Positions 11,038 to 19,086 of a DNA stretch of 64,000 bases are shown here, piece by piece (position 1 is the first letter of the stretch; each line of letters begins with the position of its first letter). The DNA lies in assembly GCF_030269605.1 (NCBI RefSeq), contig NZ_BSTQ01000002.1, positions 434,001 through 498,000 of the forward strand, written 5' to 3'. Both the position numbers and the translations under genes were made by a program. This DNA comes from Lentzea sp. NBRC 105346. Lineage in GTDB: Bacteria > Actinomycetota > Actinomycetes > Mycobacteriales > Pseudonocardiaceae. The notes below the pieces were generated by a model. The model ran no database searches. It was not told the DNA's origin and was given only the letters and a program-made list of their open reading frames with translations.

Positions 11038-12065
11038 TTGTTGCTCTGTGGGGCGGTCTTGATGGCCGCCTCACAGGCCGGCCAGTCGTGGAAGTCCTTC
11101 TTGACGCTCCACAGCCGGTGCGCGGCCTCGATGTTCCAGGCAGGTTCGAACGCCTTGCGGGGTGTGCCGTCGAGCTCGCGGAGCCGGTTGTCGGAGATCT
11201 GGAAGACGCCCCAGTTGCGGCTGCCGTTCGTGTTCGGCAGGACGTGCAGCGGGTCGAGGAAGCTCGCGCACTTCGCGATCTTCACCGCCGTGTCGGGGTC
11301 TTCCGTGAACACCTCGCGGACCTTCTTCTCGACCTCCTGCGGTGACCAGGTCTCCATGCTGACCTTCTGGTCGTACAGCGCGTTCTTCGTGGGTTCGTCG
11401 ACCACTCCCCGCGCTTGGAGGTTGGCCAGCACCTGGAATGCCGTGACCCGTCTCAGGGTTTCCGGGCCGAAGTCGCCGTCGACGCTCAGCCTGGCGTGGG
11501 CCTGCTTGAGCAGGCGCTGGACTTCGCTTACACAGTCGTCGTGCTGGCCCATGATCACCGACTGGCACGCGGGCGAGAACAGCAGTTCCTTGGCGTGCGG
11601 CTTGGCTGTTTGCGGGTTTCCCGTGGTGGCCCAGACGATTCCGGCGATCAGCAGTACCACCGCTGCGGCGATCGGCACTATCAGCTTCGGGGACAGTCGT
11701 CTTTTCTGCGGCTGCACGGTTGGGGTTTCTTGTACTACCGGCTCTGGCTCGGCTGGCTCTGGCTCGGCTGGCTCTGGCTGGGGTGGTCCTGGCTGGGGTG
11801 CTTCGATGCGGGCGGCGTCGGCCAGGGCCCAGAGTTGGTGGAGTTCGCGGAGCTCCTCGGGGCTGGCGCCGCAGGCCTTGGCGAAGCTGTGGACCACCCG
11901 GTAGTCCGCCGGGACGCTCGCGCCGGAGCAGTAGCGGTGCAGGCTCGAGGCGCTGACGCCGGACTGCTTGCCCAGCTTGTCGAAGCCCCGGCCGGTGCGG
12001 TCCTTCAGCATCCGCAGGTATGCGGCGAACTTGTCGGTGTGCCCAGACGCGATCACGGTCCCCAC
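11034..12065 (-). CDS. XRE-type HTH membrane protein with peptidoglycan-binding and lysozyme-like domains
   Basis: 343 residues with an unusual order. A cytoplasmic XRE helix-turn-helix (about residues 10-75; DKLGKQSGVSASSLHRY) is followed by a Pro/Glu-rich linker with PEPA repeats (about 90-120), one transmembrane helix (about 128-150), a PG_binding_1 domain (about 165-230, LSVDGDFGPETLR) and a C-terminal lysozyme or transglycosylase-like region (about 235-340; NTNGSRNWGVFQISDNR). The layout suggests a DNA-binding protein tethered to the membrane with an external wall-sensing or wall-cutting part. The start is GTG at 12065; GTG at 12056 is an alternative. The upstream side is the repeat region. 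Confidence 0.83.
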   Translation of the reverse strand: MGTVIASGHTDKFAAYLRMLKDRTGRGFDKLGKQSGVSASSLHRYCSGASVPADYRVVHSFAKACGASPEELRELHQLWALADAARIEAPQPGPPQPEPAEPEPAEPEPVVQETPTVQPQKRRLSPKLIVPIAAAVVLLIAGIVWATTGNPQTAKPHAKELLFSPACQSVIMGQHDDCVSEVQRLLKQAHARLSVDGDFGPETLRRVTAFQVLANLQARGVVDEPTKNALYDQKVSMETWSPQEVEKKVREVFTEDPDTAVKIAKCASFLDPLHVLPNTNGSRNWGVFQISDNRLRELDGTPRKAFEPAWNIEAAHRLWSVKKDFHDWPACEAAIKTAPQSNN

Positions 12066-12809
12066 CCTCGCTTCGGCTGGAGCGGAAACTTAGCACTGCT
12101 GCGGTGGTCGTGGCTGGCGTTTGGCGGGTGGGCTTCGGTGTGGTCTGGAGAGGGCGGGGCGCTGGTCGGCGGCGTGGCTGGGGCGGTGGTGGGAGGCGCC
12201 GACGGCGCGTGGCTTGGACGCGGCCCTCGCCTACGAGACGAACCGGCGGCTGAGGCTTGGCCGCTGCCTGGAGGCCAGCTCGGCGCCTCGGCGGGCGTTG
12301 GCGGGAGGCGGTGGCGGGACGCGGCTTCGACGCGGCCCTCGCCTACGAGACGAGCTGGCGGCTGAGGCTTGGCTGCAGCCTGGAGGCCGACTGGGCGGCT
12401 TGGCCGGGGCACTGGCGGGAGGCGCCGACGGCGCGTGGCTTGGACGCGGCCCTCGGCTTCGAGACGAGCCGGTGGCTGGGGATTTGGCTGGGGCGCAGGC
12501 GGGGGCATGGTTGGGGCGCGGTCGTCGCTCGCCGACAAGTCGTTGACTGGAGCGCCTTGGCTGGCAGCCTCGGCAAGCGCCTAGCTCAGGGGGCTGACTG
12601 GGGTTGGGCTAAAGGGCTGGCCGGGAACCTTGGCTCAGGGTTGTGGCTCAGGGCTCTGGCGGAGGCCATTGGCTGCGGAGCATTCGCCTGAGAGCTGCGG
12701 CCGGCCAAGGCCATGCCTGAAGCCCCTTGCCTGGCGGCCTTGGCTGGACCCTTGCCTGAGGACTTGCCTGGACGCCTTTGCTGGGGCGTTGCCTGGACGC
12801 CTTGACTTT
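12066..12809. repeat. Gene-free repeat region; about 112-bp unit repeated three times
   Basis: No convincing gene lies here. Three tandem copies of about 112 bp start near 12190, 12301 and 12414. They share GGGAGGCG, a GACGCGGCCCTCG core, GAGACGA and a CTTGGCTG/CTTGGCCG end. Downstream of about 12510 the sequence decays into short imperfect repeats of GCCTGGACGCCTT and CTTGGCTG. Frames in the copies drift relative to each other, which argues against a repeated protein. The promoter of the XRE gene should lie at its left end. Confidence 0.6.
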
Positions 12810-12830
12810 GACGCGGCCTGCGGCCGCGAC

Positions 12831-12892
12831 ACGTTGGCATTTTCGCGCACGCCCGGCGCTAGGGCGCCGGGCGTGCGCGAAAATGCCAACGT
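12831..12892. repeat. 62-bp hairpin in left inverted repeat
   Basis: Starts ACGTTGGCATTTTCGCGC and ends with its complement. The arms are 29 bp and perfect around a TAGG loop, with GGCGCTAGGGCGCC at the tip. Confidence 0.9.
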
Positions 12893-13014
12893 ACCGAGAC
12901 GGTGGTTGGCTGCCGTCGTGGTCCCGATCCTGCCCAGACTTGCGTTCGTTCGGTGCGGTCGCGGGCGTGGCTGGGATGAGCTGGCTTGAGTTTCGATCGT
13001 TTATTTCCTTTCCG

Positions 13015-14241
13015 TCAGCTCACCATGTGCAAGGGGTTGCGCCTCGGCTGCCGTAGCGGGTCGAGGAAGGCCGGTGGGATGAAGTACGGGATTCCGTTGC
13101 GCAGCTTCACTTCCCAGTCGCTGTGATGGATCAGGTCGTGATGTCGTCGGCAGAGCAGGACGCCGTTGTGCAGGCTCGTCCTGCCACCGTCGGCCCAGTG
13201 TGTGATGTGGTGGCCTTCGCAGTGCCGTGGCGGGCGGTTGCAGCCCGGGAAGGCGCAGCCCCGGTCCCTCGCGACCAAGGCTCGGCGTAGGCCGCTGTTG
13301 AACAGCCGCGCCTTGCGGCCGACGTTGAGGGGCTGCGAGCGGCTGCCCATCACGATCGGGATGACGCCTGCCTCGCAGGCGAGCTTGCGCAGCTGCTTGA
13401 CCGGGATGTGTTCCTGGTTGTCCAGCACCGCGTGACCGGTCTTCGCCGCCAGGTCGTCGTAGGACACGGTCACGGCCAGGGTGACGGTCTCGCCGCCGTG
13501 CTCGGGCAGCACGTCCGCGCGCAGCACCAGGTTGACCAGCTCGGCGAACGCGTCGCCCTGCCGTTCGATCAGGGTGCGCGGGTCGGGGCCCTCCGGGCCG
13601 GTCGGGTGGGGTTTGGCCAGCGGATCCAGCGCGGCCCGGAACATCGCGCCGATCACCGGGTCGACGTCGCCCCAGAACCTCAGGCGGCCGCGCTCATCGC
13701 GCAGCACCACCTTGTTGACCGGCGGGGCCGGGTCCTCGTCGACCGGTTCCTCGTCGTTCTGGAACATCCGGTAGATGATCTTCTTGCCGAAGTCGCGGAT
13801 CGGGCCCGGCTCGAAGTTCCGGCCGAACTCGGCCAGCTGCTGCTCGACGAACGCCGTCTTATCGGGCGCGGCATCGGCAGGCATGTTCTTCATCGCCTTG
13901 GCGATCGCGTCGACATGCTCCTCGGTCAACTCGCCCTCAGCGAGCGCCTCGGCCGTCGCGGGCAGCTCCGGCTCGATCTCCGCACCGGACGGGCCCAGCT
14001 GCGCCATCAGCAGCCGCGCCCGGCGCAACTTCGCCTTCGACACACTCGGATCCCAATGCACCCGGTCCTTCAACACCCCGACCAGGTCCTTGTAACCCAA
14101 CTCCGCGGCCAGGCCACGCCGATCCATCTCGGCAATCCAGCGCAGCAGCCGCTCATTACGCACACGGACCTCACGCTCCATCTCGGCGAAGCCGTCAAGC
14201 AGCTCGCCAGTGGAGAGAAGGGACAGATCCGTATCGACCAT
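13015..14241 (-). CDS. DUF222 / HNH endonuclease (13E12 repeat family type)
   Basis: 408 residues. The N-terminal two thirds is the DUF222 helical region (residues about 20-300; GELLDGFAEMEREVRVRNERL near the start, AKLRRARLL near 75). A C-terminal HNH nuclease (about 335-385) has CAFPGCNRPPRHCEGHHI, WADGGRT and LLCRRHHDLIHH, with the two zinc-type Cys and the HH of the active site intact. These proteins are abundant in actinobacteria, often in many copies, and are linked to repeat elements. The start is ATG at 14241. The ends of the gene lie 12 bp and about 85 bp from the two inverted repeats. Confidence 0.93.
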   Translation of the reverse strand: MVDTDLSLLSTGELLDGFAEMEREVRVRNERLLRWIAEMDRRGLAAELGYKDLVGVLKDRVHWDPSVSKAKLRRARLLMAQLGPSGAEIEPELPATAEALAEGELTEEHVDAIAKAMKNMPADAAPDKTAFVEQQLAEFGRNFEPGPIRDFGKKIIYRMFQNDEEPVDEDPAPPVNKVVLRDERGRLRFWGDVDPVIGAMFRAALDPLAKPHPTGPEGPDPRTLIERQGDAFAELVNLVLRADVLPEHGGETVTLAVTVSYDDLAAKTGHAVLDNQEHIPVKQLRKLACEAGVIPIVMGSRSQPLNVGRKARLFNSGLRRALVARDRGCAFPGCNRPPRHCEGHHITHWADGGRTSLHNGVLLCRRHHDLIHHSDWEVKLRNGIPYFIPPAFLDPLRQPRRNPLHMVS

Positions 14242-14434
14242 GCGTTCGACTCTACCGCAAGATCACAAGCGAACAGGCCGTTTACCAGCGAAAACAAGCC
14301 ACACGATCGGGTGAACCTCGTTCAAAAAACGATCAAAACGCAAGCCACTCATCCCAGCCACGCCCGCAACCGCACAACACAACGCAACCCAGCCAACGGA
14401 TCGGGACCACGACGGCAGCCAACCACCTCTCGGT

Positions 14435-14496
14435 ACGTTGGCATTTTCGCGCGGACGCGGCGCCCTAGCGCCGTGGCCGCGCGAAAATGCCAACGT
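14435..14496. repeat. 62-bp hairpin in right inverted repeat
   Basis: Same length and same outer 18-bp arms as the left hairpin (ACGTTGGCATTTTCGCGC). The tip is the reverse complement of GGCGCTAGGGCGCC. Only the 6-bp segments between arm and tip differ from the left copy, and there they pair imperfectly. Confidence 0.9.
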
Positions 14497-14525
14497 GTCG
14501 CGGCGCAGCCGCGTCCACAACGGAC

Positions 14526-14984
14526 TCACACCGACAATACGGAGGCAGGCCGGAACGCGAGCATCACGCGAGCGAAGGAAACAACGATCGACCCACCCAC
14601 CCGCGTATCCCCAGCCACGATCACGGTGTCGGACAACGACTTCACCAGCCGCACGTCGTGCACCAACACGTCCCCGGGCAACACAGCGCGCTCAAAAGAC
14701 AACCCGGACAACTTCCCGGCCATCGGCACAGACCCGACCGGCACGTCCAAGTCCAAAGCCAGCCCGACGAACAACCCGGCGGCCTGCATCCACGACTCGA
14801 CCACGAGCGTGAACGGGTACGAGTGGTCAGCGGAATCAGCGACCGACGCATACCAGGGCTCGTTGCAGGAAACGGCCTTCACGGCGGTCAACCCGGCACC
14901 AGGCGACACGGAAGTCACCCGATCTACCAGGAGCATCGGATATCGATGCGGCAACAACGCCTTGATCTCAGCCAAGCCGGTCAC
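14526..14984 (-). CDS. Hotdog-fold 3-hydroxyacyl-ACP dehydratase-like protein, second subunit
   Basis: 152 residues starting at GTG 14984, with GGAGG 7 bp upstream, overlapping the stop of the preceding gene as GTGA. The N-terminus is the FabZ signature ALLPHRYPMLLVDRV. The helix with the catalytic acid reads VVESWMQAAG, but the usual GHFPxxPxxPGV loop is replaced by DHSYPFTL. The partner gene has that loop. I infer a heteromeric dehydratase that makes the double bonds of the acyl chain in the type II-like PKS. It is the last gene of the array; the mobile element begins 10 bp downstream. Confidence 0.82.
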   Translation of the reverse strand: MTGLAEIKALLPHRYPMLLVDRVTSVSPGAGLTAVKAVSCNEPWYASVADSADHSYPFTLVVESWMQAAGLFVGLALDLDVPVGSVPMAGKLSGLSFERAVLPGDVLVHDVRLVKSLSDTVIVAGDTRVGGSIVVSFARVMLAFRPASVLSV

Positions 14985-15358
14985 CCAGCACCTCCGGAAT
15001 ACTGCAGCTTCACCGACGCAGCAGGCCCACGCGGAGTCGTGACCTCGGCCGCACAGACACCGTCCCGCCACTTCAAGGCGATCGTCAGCACGTCCCCAGG
15101 CACCACAGGCCCCTGAAACCGCACGGAGTCCATGGCAACCAACGACCCGCCGAACAACGAAACCGCGGCCCGGTGCACACACTCGACGACACAAACCCCT
15201 GGAAACAAAGGGAAGGAAGGATAGTGCCCAGCGAACACAGGCTCACCAGAACCAACGGTGAAGGACGCAATCGCACAGAGGAACCCGTCGACCAGAACGG
15301 GCGACCCGGAAACCGAGACCGCGCCAAGCACAGGAGAGATCACAACGCCACCATCCAC
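14981..15358 (-). CDS. FabZ-like 3-hydroxyacyl-ACP dehydratase, first subunit
   Basis: 125 residues starting at GTG 15358, inside the end of the carboxyltransferase gene (19-bp overlap). It is a hotdog-fold protein with the active-site loop GHYPSFPLFPGV (His near residue 44) and the helix VVECVHRAAV carrying the acidic residue. The N-terminal LLPHRYP region of FabZ is missing and is present in the next gene product, so the two small proteins complement each other. Pairs of dehydratase subunits are known in highly reducing type II PKS systems such as the ishigamide pathway. Here I infer dehydration of the ACP-bound beta-hydroxyacyl chain. Confidence 0.82.
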   Translation of the reverse strand: MDGGVVISPVLGAVSVSGSPVLVDGFLCAIASFTVGSGEPVFAGHYPSFPLFPGVCVVECVHRAAVSLFGGSLVAMDSVRFQGPVVPGDVLTIALKWRDGVCAAEVTTPRGPAASVKLQYSGGAG

Positions 15359-16290
15359 TGTGGACCACTCAACAGCCGGGCGAGCTCAGTCCGCGTGGCC
15401 TCAGGAGAAACAACGGACGCGACCGACGGATCCGCGGCCCCAGGCCACGCACACACAGCCGTGACGCCCAACGAGCACGCGTTCACGGTGGAGTAAGCAC
15501 CGTGGTAAGCCTTGCGGGTCACGAGAGCAACTCGCGGAACCGAAGCCTGGGCGAAGGCGCGCAACAGGACCGTCGACTGCCGAAGCATCGACGCCCACGA
15601 CTCCTCCACGCCGGGCAACGAACCGGGCACGTCGACCAGAACGAGCAGCGGCAGGCCGAACGTGTCGCACATCCGCACCAGGCGAGCGGCCTTCTCGGCG
15701 CCACAAGGATCAAGGCGGCCCCGCGAGCGCAGCGGGTTGTTGGCGATCACGCCGACCGCGCCCCCGCCCAGCCGTCCCAAGCCGGTCACGATGTTCGGAG
15801 CCCAGAACGAGTGCAGCTCCTCGAAGGTGCCGGGGTCCAGCAGGGCGCGGACCAGAGGGCCGACGTCGTAGGCGCGATGCGCGCCGGCAGGAAGCAACGA
15901 AGCCAGATCGGAGTAGCCGCAGACCGAGGAAGCCGAACCGGGCCGCGCCAGCAAAGCGGCCAACCGGCCGGCGCGACGCAAAGCGTCGGACAGATCGAGA
16001 GCCATCACGTGCGCCAGACCCGAAAGGGCGCCCGCGCTGACCACCAGGTCGGTCAGAGCGACGGCCTCGGGAGCCGAAGCACCGGCCAGCACCGAGATCT
16101 GCGGCACGCGACCGGAGGCGCGGGCCATGGCGGTGTAGACGGGTCCCATCTCGGCGAGGAGGTCGGTGTGCCACACGCCGATCACCGGCGTGGACGAGGC
16201 GACCGCGCGGTCGATCGCCTCGACCACGTCCGCGGGCGACGTCTCGTCGGAGACGTAGTGGACCAGCGTGTCCAGTACCGCCGCGGTCAT
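15340..16290 (-). CDS. Shortened acyl-CoA carboxyltransferase (carboxylase beta-subunit) homologue
   Basis: 316 residues; the start ATG overlaps the SbnB stop (ATGA). The C-terminal half matches the carboxyltransferase domain of propionyl/acetyl-CoA carboxylase beta subunits: LVLVDVPGSLPGVEES, ALVTRKAYHGAYSTVN and TAVCAWPGAA. Full subunits are about 510-530 residues; here most of the N-terminal lobe is missing although the frame is intact. It may supply malonyl-CoA, act as a decarboxylase or thioester-modifying enzyme, or be structural. No biotin carboxylase or BCCP gene is nearby. Confidence 0.75.
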   Translation of the reverse strand: MTAAVLDTLVHYVSDETSPADVVEAIDRAVASSTPVIGVWHTDLLAEMGPVYTAMARASGRVPQISVLAGASAPEAVALTDLVVSAGALSGLAHVMALDLSDALRRAGRLAALLARPGSASSVCGYSDLASLLPAGAHRAYDVGPLVRALLDPGTFEELHSFWAPNIVTGLGRLGGGAVGVIANNPLRSRGRLDPCGAEKAARLVRMCDTFGLPLLVLVDVPGSLPGVEESWASMLRQSTVLLRAFAQASVPRVALVTRKAYHGAYSTVNACSLGVTAVCAWPGAADPSVASVVSPEATRTELARLLSGPQWMVAL

Positions 16291-17303
16291 CGTGTTGTCC
16301 CGTAACGGCTGAGCTCGGCGAAGAAGTCGGGCACGACCTGCAAAGTGCCCGAGGCGGCGATCGAGTCGTACACGAACCGCGCCAGCGCGAGGTCGAGCAC
16401 GCCCAAACCGAAGGGCGAGAAGATGATCGGCTGGTCGGACGGCACGGTCACGCCGCCGGCGAGCACCTGGGGCAGGGTGGCGTGCACGAAGGAGCGGTTG
16501 CCGACCTGCTGTTCGGCCAGGTGCGGGGACGTGTCGGCCTTGAGGCAGTGGTCGACGTCGTCCACGACGTTGAACGACGACAGGATGATCTCGGGCGACA
16601 GGTCGCGCAGCGACACGTGCAGCACCAAGGGGTTGTGCGCGAACCAGGAGACATCGTGCACGTGCGGCGACGCGGCGACGGTCGTGAACACGACCACGTC
16701 GCTCGAACGGATGACCTCTTCGGCGCTGCCGAACAGGACTTCGCCGTCCACACAGGACTTGAAGCCGAGGGCGGACGAAGACGACAGGTCGTGCACGCGC
16801 ACGGACGAGAAGTCCCACCCGGTACCGACGAGATGGGTGTGCACGTAGCGGGCGATGAGCCCGGTGCCGATGTAGCCGATGCGAGTGGGCCGCGGGCGGT
16901 CGCGCGTCAGCACGTCCGCGGCCAAGGCGGCGGAGGACGCGGTACGGGCGGCGCTGATGATGGAACTCTCGAAGCAGGCGAACGGGTATCCGGTGTTCGG
17001 GTCGTTGAGGATCAGCACGGCCGAGGCACGCGGCAGGCCACTCTCGACGTTCGATGGGAAGCTGGACACCCACTTCAGGCCGTCGACACCATCAGGGCCA
17101 CCCAAAGACGCGGGCAGCGCGATGATTCGCGACGACGGGCGGTCGGGGAACCGCAGGAAGTACGACGGCGGGTTCACCGTGCGGCCTTCGCCGTGCATCC
17201 GGTACGCGTCCTCGACGAGGTCGCGCACCTTCTTCTCGTTGCCCTGCAGGACGCTCCGCACCTGAGCGCCCGAGACGACCGCGAACGGACGCGGCTCCAC
17301 CAT
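16287..17303 (-). CDS. sbnB: SbnB-like N-(2-amino-2-carboxyethyl)-L-glutamate dehydrogenase (Dap biosynthesis)
   Basis: 338 residues of the ornithine cyclodeaminase family. The NAD-binding segment is visible as RIGYIGTGLIARYVHTHL (about residue 145). Overall form and length match SbnB, which oxidises N-(2-amino-2-carboxyethyl)-L-glutamate to L-2,3-diaminopropionate plus 2-oxoglutarate. The start is ATG 17303 behind GGGGAGG, 2 bp after the preceding gene. The SbnA partner lies five genes upstream in the same array, so Dap supply to the NRPS is a strong inference. Confidence 0.88.
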   Translation of the reverse strand: MVEPRPFAVVSGAQVRSVLQGNEKKVRDLVEDAYRMHGEGRTVNPPSYFLRFPDRPSSRIIALPASLGGPDGVDGLKWVSSFPSNVESGLPRASAVLILNDPNTGYPFACFESSIISAARTASSAALAADVLTRDRPRPTRIGYIGTGLIARYVHTHLVGTGWDFSSVRVHDLSSSSALGFKSCVDGEVLFGSAEEVIRSSDVVVFTTVAASPHVHDVSWFAHNPLVLHVSLRDLSPEIILSSFNVVDDVDHCLKADTSPHLAEQQVGNRSFVHATLPQVLAGGVTVPSDQPIIFSPFGLGVLDLALARFVYDSIAASGTLQVVPDFFAELSRYGTTR

Positions 17304-17305
17304 GA

Positions 17306-18349
17306 CTACCTCCCCTGAGCGAGAATTCGGAACACACCGCACCCCACGTGGCCGTCCGGGTCCACGGAGGTGACCATCGCGAGCTCGCCCTCTGGTGGGG
17401 CGTGCGCGATCGCGGTGGCGAGCTGGAACGCCGCCGAGGCGCCGTCCGTGTCGCCGATGAGGCTGGCGGGCTCGAGCACGCGTGTGCCCGAGCCGAGCAC
17501 CGTCGAGACCGCGGAGAGCTCATCCGAGGCGAACGGTCCGGAGACGACGGCTGTGCGCACATCCCCCACGGACAGGCCGGCGCGGTCCAGCGCCCGGTGC
17601 ATGCGGGCGGCGAGCGCGTCGGCGAGCCCGTCCACCCTCAGTGGCACCCCGAACTCCAGGGCCAGCACCTCGACCAGCGCCGGCCTGCCGTGGGCGGCTG
17701 CCGCCTCGGCGGCCTCGATCATGAACACGCAGCACCCCTCTCCCAGGGGATCCGTCGAACCCGCGCCGTGGCCGTGCCACGTGAGCCACGACCGTCGCGG
17801 GTTCATGTCCTCGACAACGCCGGCGAGAACCATCGGCGCACGTCCGAGCGCGTGGAGGCGCTTGGCGTAGCCGAGTACGGACAGGCCGGTGACGCGGCCC
17901 GTCGTGATGGTGGTGTTGGGTCCCCGCATCTTGAACCGGATGGCGGTCTGGGCCGCGCAGTGGTTCATCAGGCTGCTGGGGAACTGTTTGGTGTCGACCT
18001 GGTAGGGCGGTGACGCGATCAGCGACTCGATGGTCAGGCCCATCGCACGGTCGGTGGCGATCAGGTTGCCGCCCATCACCACTGCGCGTTCGCCCGGCGA
18101 ATACGGGGAAAGTGAATCCTGGAGCAGGCCGACCGTGCCGAGCGCGAGGCTGCCCGCGCGGCCGAGCACGCGGAAGCTGGGGACCTCGTCGAGGATGTCG
18201 CCGATCTCGAACGACGCCAGGCCTTCCTGTTTCTGTGGTACGTCGGCGTCCACAGTGGACAGGGTGGAGCGGCCCGACCGCATCCCCTCGGTGAAGGCGT
18301 CCAGGCCGACGCCGAAGGGTGAGATGACCGAGACCGCGGAGATGATCAC
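17306..18349 (-). CDS. Ketosynthase-like chain-length-factor homologue 2 (no active-site Cys)
   Basis: 347 residues in the thiolase/ketosynthase fold (VIISAVSVISPFGVGLDAFTEGM at the start, HVGCGVFRIL at the end). Where KS enzymes have DTACSSS this protein has GPNTTITTGRVTGL, so Cys is replaced by Arg, and the HGTGT motif is not recognisable. This fits a chain-length-factor-type partner rather than a catalyst. It starts at GTG 18349 overlapping the ketoreductase stop (GTGA). Two different CLF-like proteins in one set are unusual. It may form a heterodimer with the KS at 20122-21345 or with the KS at 41503. Confidence 0.8.
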   Translation of the reverse strand: MIISAVSVISPFGVGLDAFTEGMRSGRSTLSTVDADVPQKQEGLASFEIGDILDEVPSFRVLGRAGSLALGTVGLLQDSLSPYSPGERAVVMGGNLIATDRAMGLTIESLIASPPYQVDTKQFPSSLMNHCAAQTAIRFKMRGPNTTITTGRVTGLSVLGYAKRLHALGRAPMVLAGVVEDMNPRRSWLTWHGHGAGSTDPLGEGCCVFMIEAAEAAAAHGRPALVEVLALEFGVPLRVDGLADALAARMHRALDRAGLSVGDVRTAVVSGPFASDELSAVSTVLGSGTRVLEPASLIGDTDGASAAFQLATAIAHAPPEGELAMVTSVDPDGHVGCGVFRILAQGR

Positions 18350-19086
18350 GTCCCGAACCCTCCGTGGATCTCCACCACCGAGCCGGTGATGTATGCGGCG
18401 CGGTCGGAGCCGAGGAACGCCACGAGGTCGGCGACCTCGTCGGCGGTGCCCATGCGGCGCAACGCGATCTGGTCCAGCATCTTCTTGCGTGCCTGGTCGG
18501 GCAGCACGTCGGTCATCGCGGTCTCGATGAGGCCGGGGGCGACGACGTTGGCCCGCACACCGGCGCGGCCGAACTCCTTGGCCAGCGCTTTGATAAACCC
18601 GATGATGCCGGCCTTGGCGGCGGAGTAGTTGGTCTGGCCGGCGTTGCCGTAGACGCCGGAGACCGACGAGATGGCGGTGATGCTGCCGCTCTTGCGTTTC
18701 ATCATCGGGAACGCGACGGCCTTGCAGACGTGGAAGACGCCGTCCAGGTTGGTGCGCAGGACGTCGTTCCACTTCTCGTGCGCCATGGTCACCAGCGGAG
18801 CGTCGGCGGTGATGCCCGCGGAGGTGACCGCGGTGCGGATCGGGCCGAACTCCTTCTCGGTGCGCTGCACCCATTCCGTGACGGCGGCGTGGTCGGCCAC
18901 GTCGACGCGCACGGCCGAGGCGCGCACGCCGAGCTCGGCCAGTTCCTTCTCCAGGGACGACGCCGCCTCCGCGTCGCTGCGGTAGGAGAACGTCACGTCG
19001 AACCCGTCGAGCGCGAGCTTGCGCACGCAGGCCCGGCCGATCCCCCTGGACCCGCCGCTGACCAGCGCGACCCTGTCACCCGTCAT
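18346..19086 (-). CDS. 3-oxoacyl-ACP reductase (FabG-type ketoreductase)
   Basis: 246-residue short-chain dehydrogenase/reductase. The NADP-binding motif GGSRGIGRA is near residue 12, and the catalytic Ser-Tyr-Lys set is visible as SSVSGVYGNAGQTNYSAAKAG (about 140-160). The C-terminus SVVEIHGGFGT is typical of FabG. ATG 19086 follows GAGGAG at 5 bp and is preferred over the GTG six bases upstream. It should reduce the beta-keto group of the ACP-bound chain. It overlaps both neighbours, so it is translationally coupled within the PKS set. Confidence 0.92.
   Translation of the reverse strand: MTGDRVALVSGGSRGIGRACVRKLALDGFDVTFSYRSDAEAASSLEKELAELGVRASAVRVDVADHAAVTEWVQRTEKEFGPIRTAVTSAGITADAPLVTMAHEKWNDVLRTNLDGVFHVCKAVAFPMMKRKSGSITAISSVSGVYGNAGQTNYSAAKAGIIGFIKALAKEFGRAGVRANVVAPGLIETAMTDVLPDQARKKMLDQIALRRMGTADEVADLVAFLGSDRAAYITGSVVEIHGGFGT

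Larger units (their letters stand above)
12810..14515. mobile_element. Putative 1.7-kb mobile element: DUF222/HNH gene between 190-bp inverted repeats
   Basis: Left repeat 12810-13002 and right repeat 14326-14515 are inverted, closely similar copies. Both carry GACGCGGC...CGCGACACGTTGG at the outer end, a 62-bp hairpin, then CGTACCGAGA, GGTGGTTGGCTGCCGTCGTG, GTCCCGATCC and GGGCGTGGCTGGGATGAG running towards the gene. They enclose exactly one gene. DUF222/HNH proteins are the product of repeat families such as REP13E12 of mycobacteria, so a mobile origin is plausible. I see no transposase. The target-site duplication could not be defined by eye. Confidence 0.6.

Noticed and set aside
12121-12546. 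Protein-coding repeat ORFs in the 112-bp repeats
   Set aside because: Repeated segments fall in different frames in successive copies, and no start site is convincing on either strand.
12831-12892. Simple Rho-independent terminator of the HNH gene
   Set aside because: No U run, and an equally large hairpin lies upstream of the gene in the inverted copy, so it belongs to the repeats rather than to termination alone.
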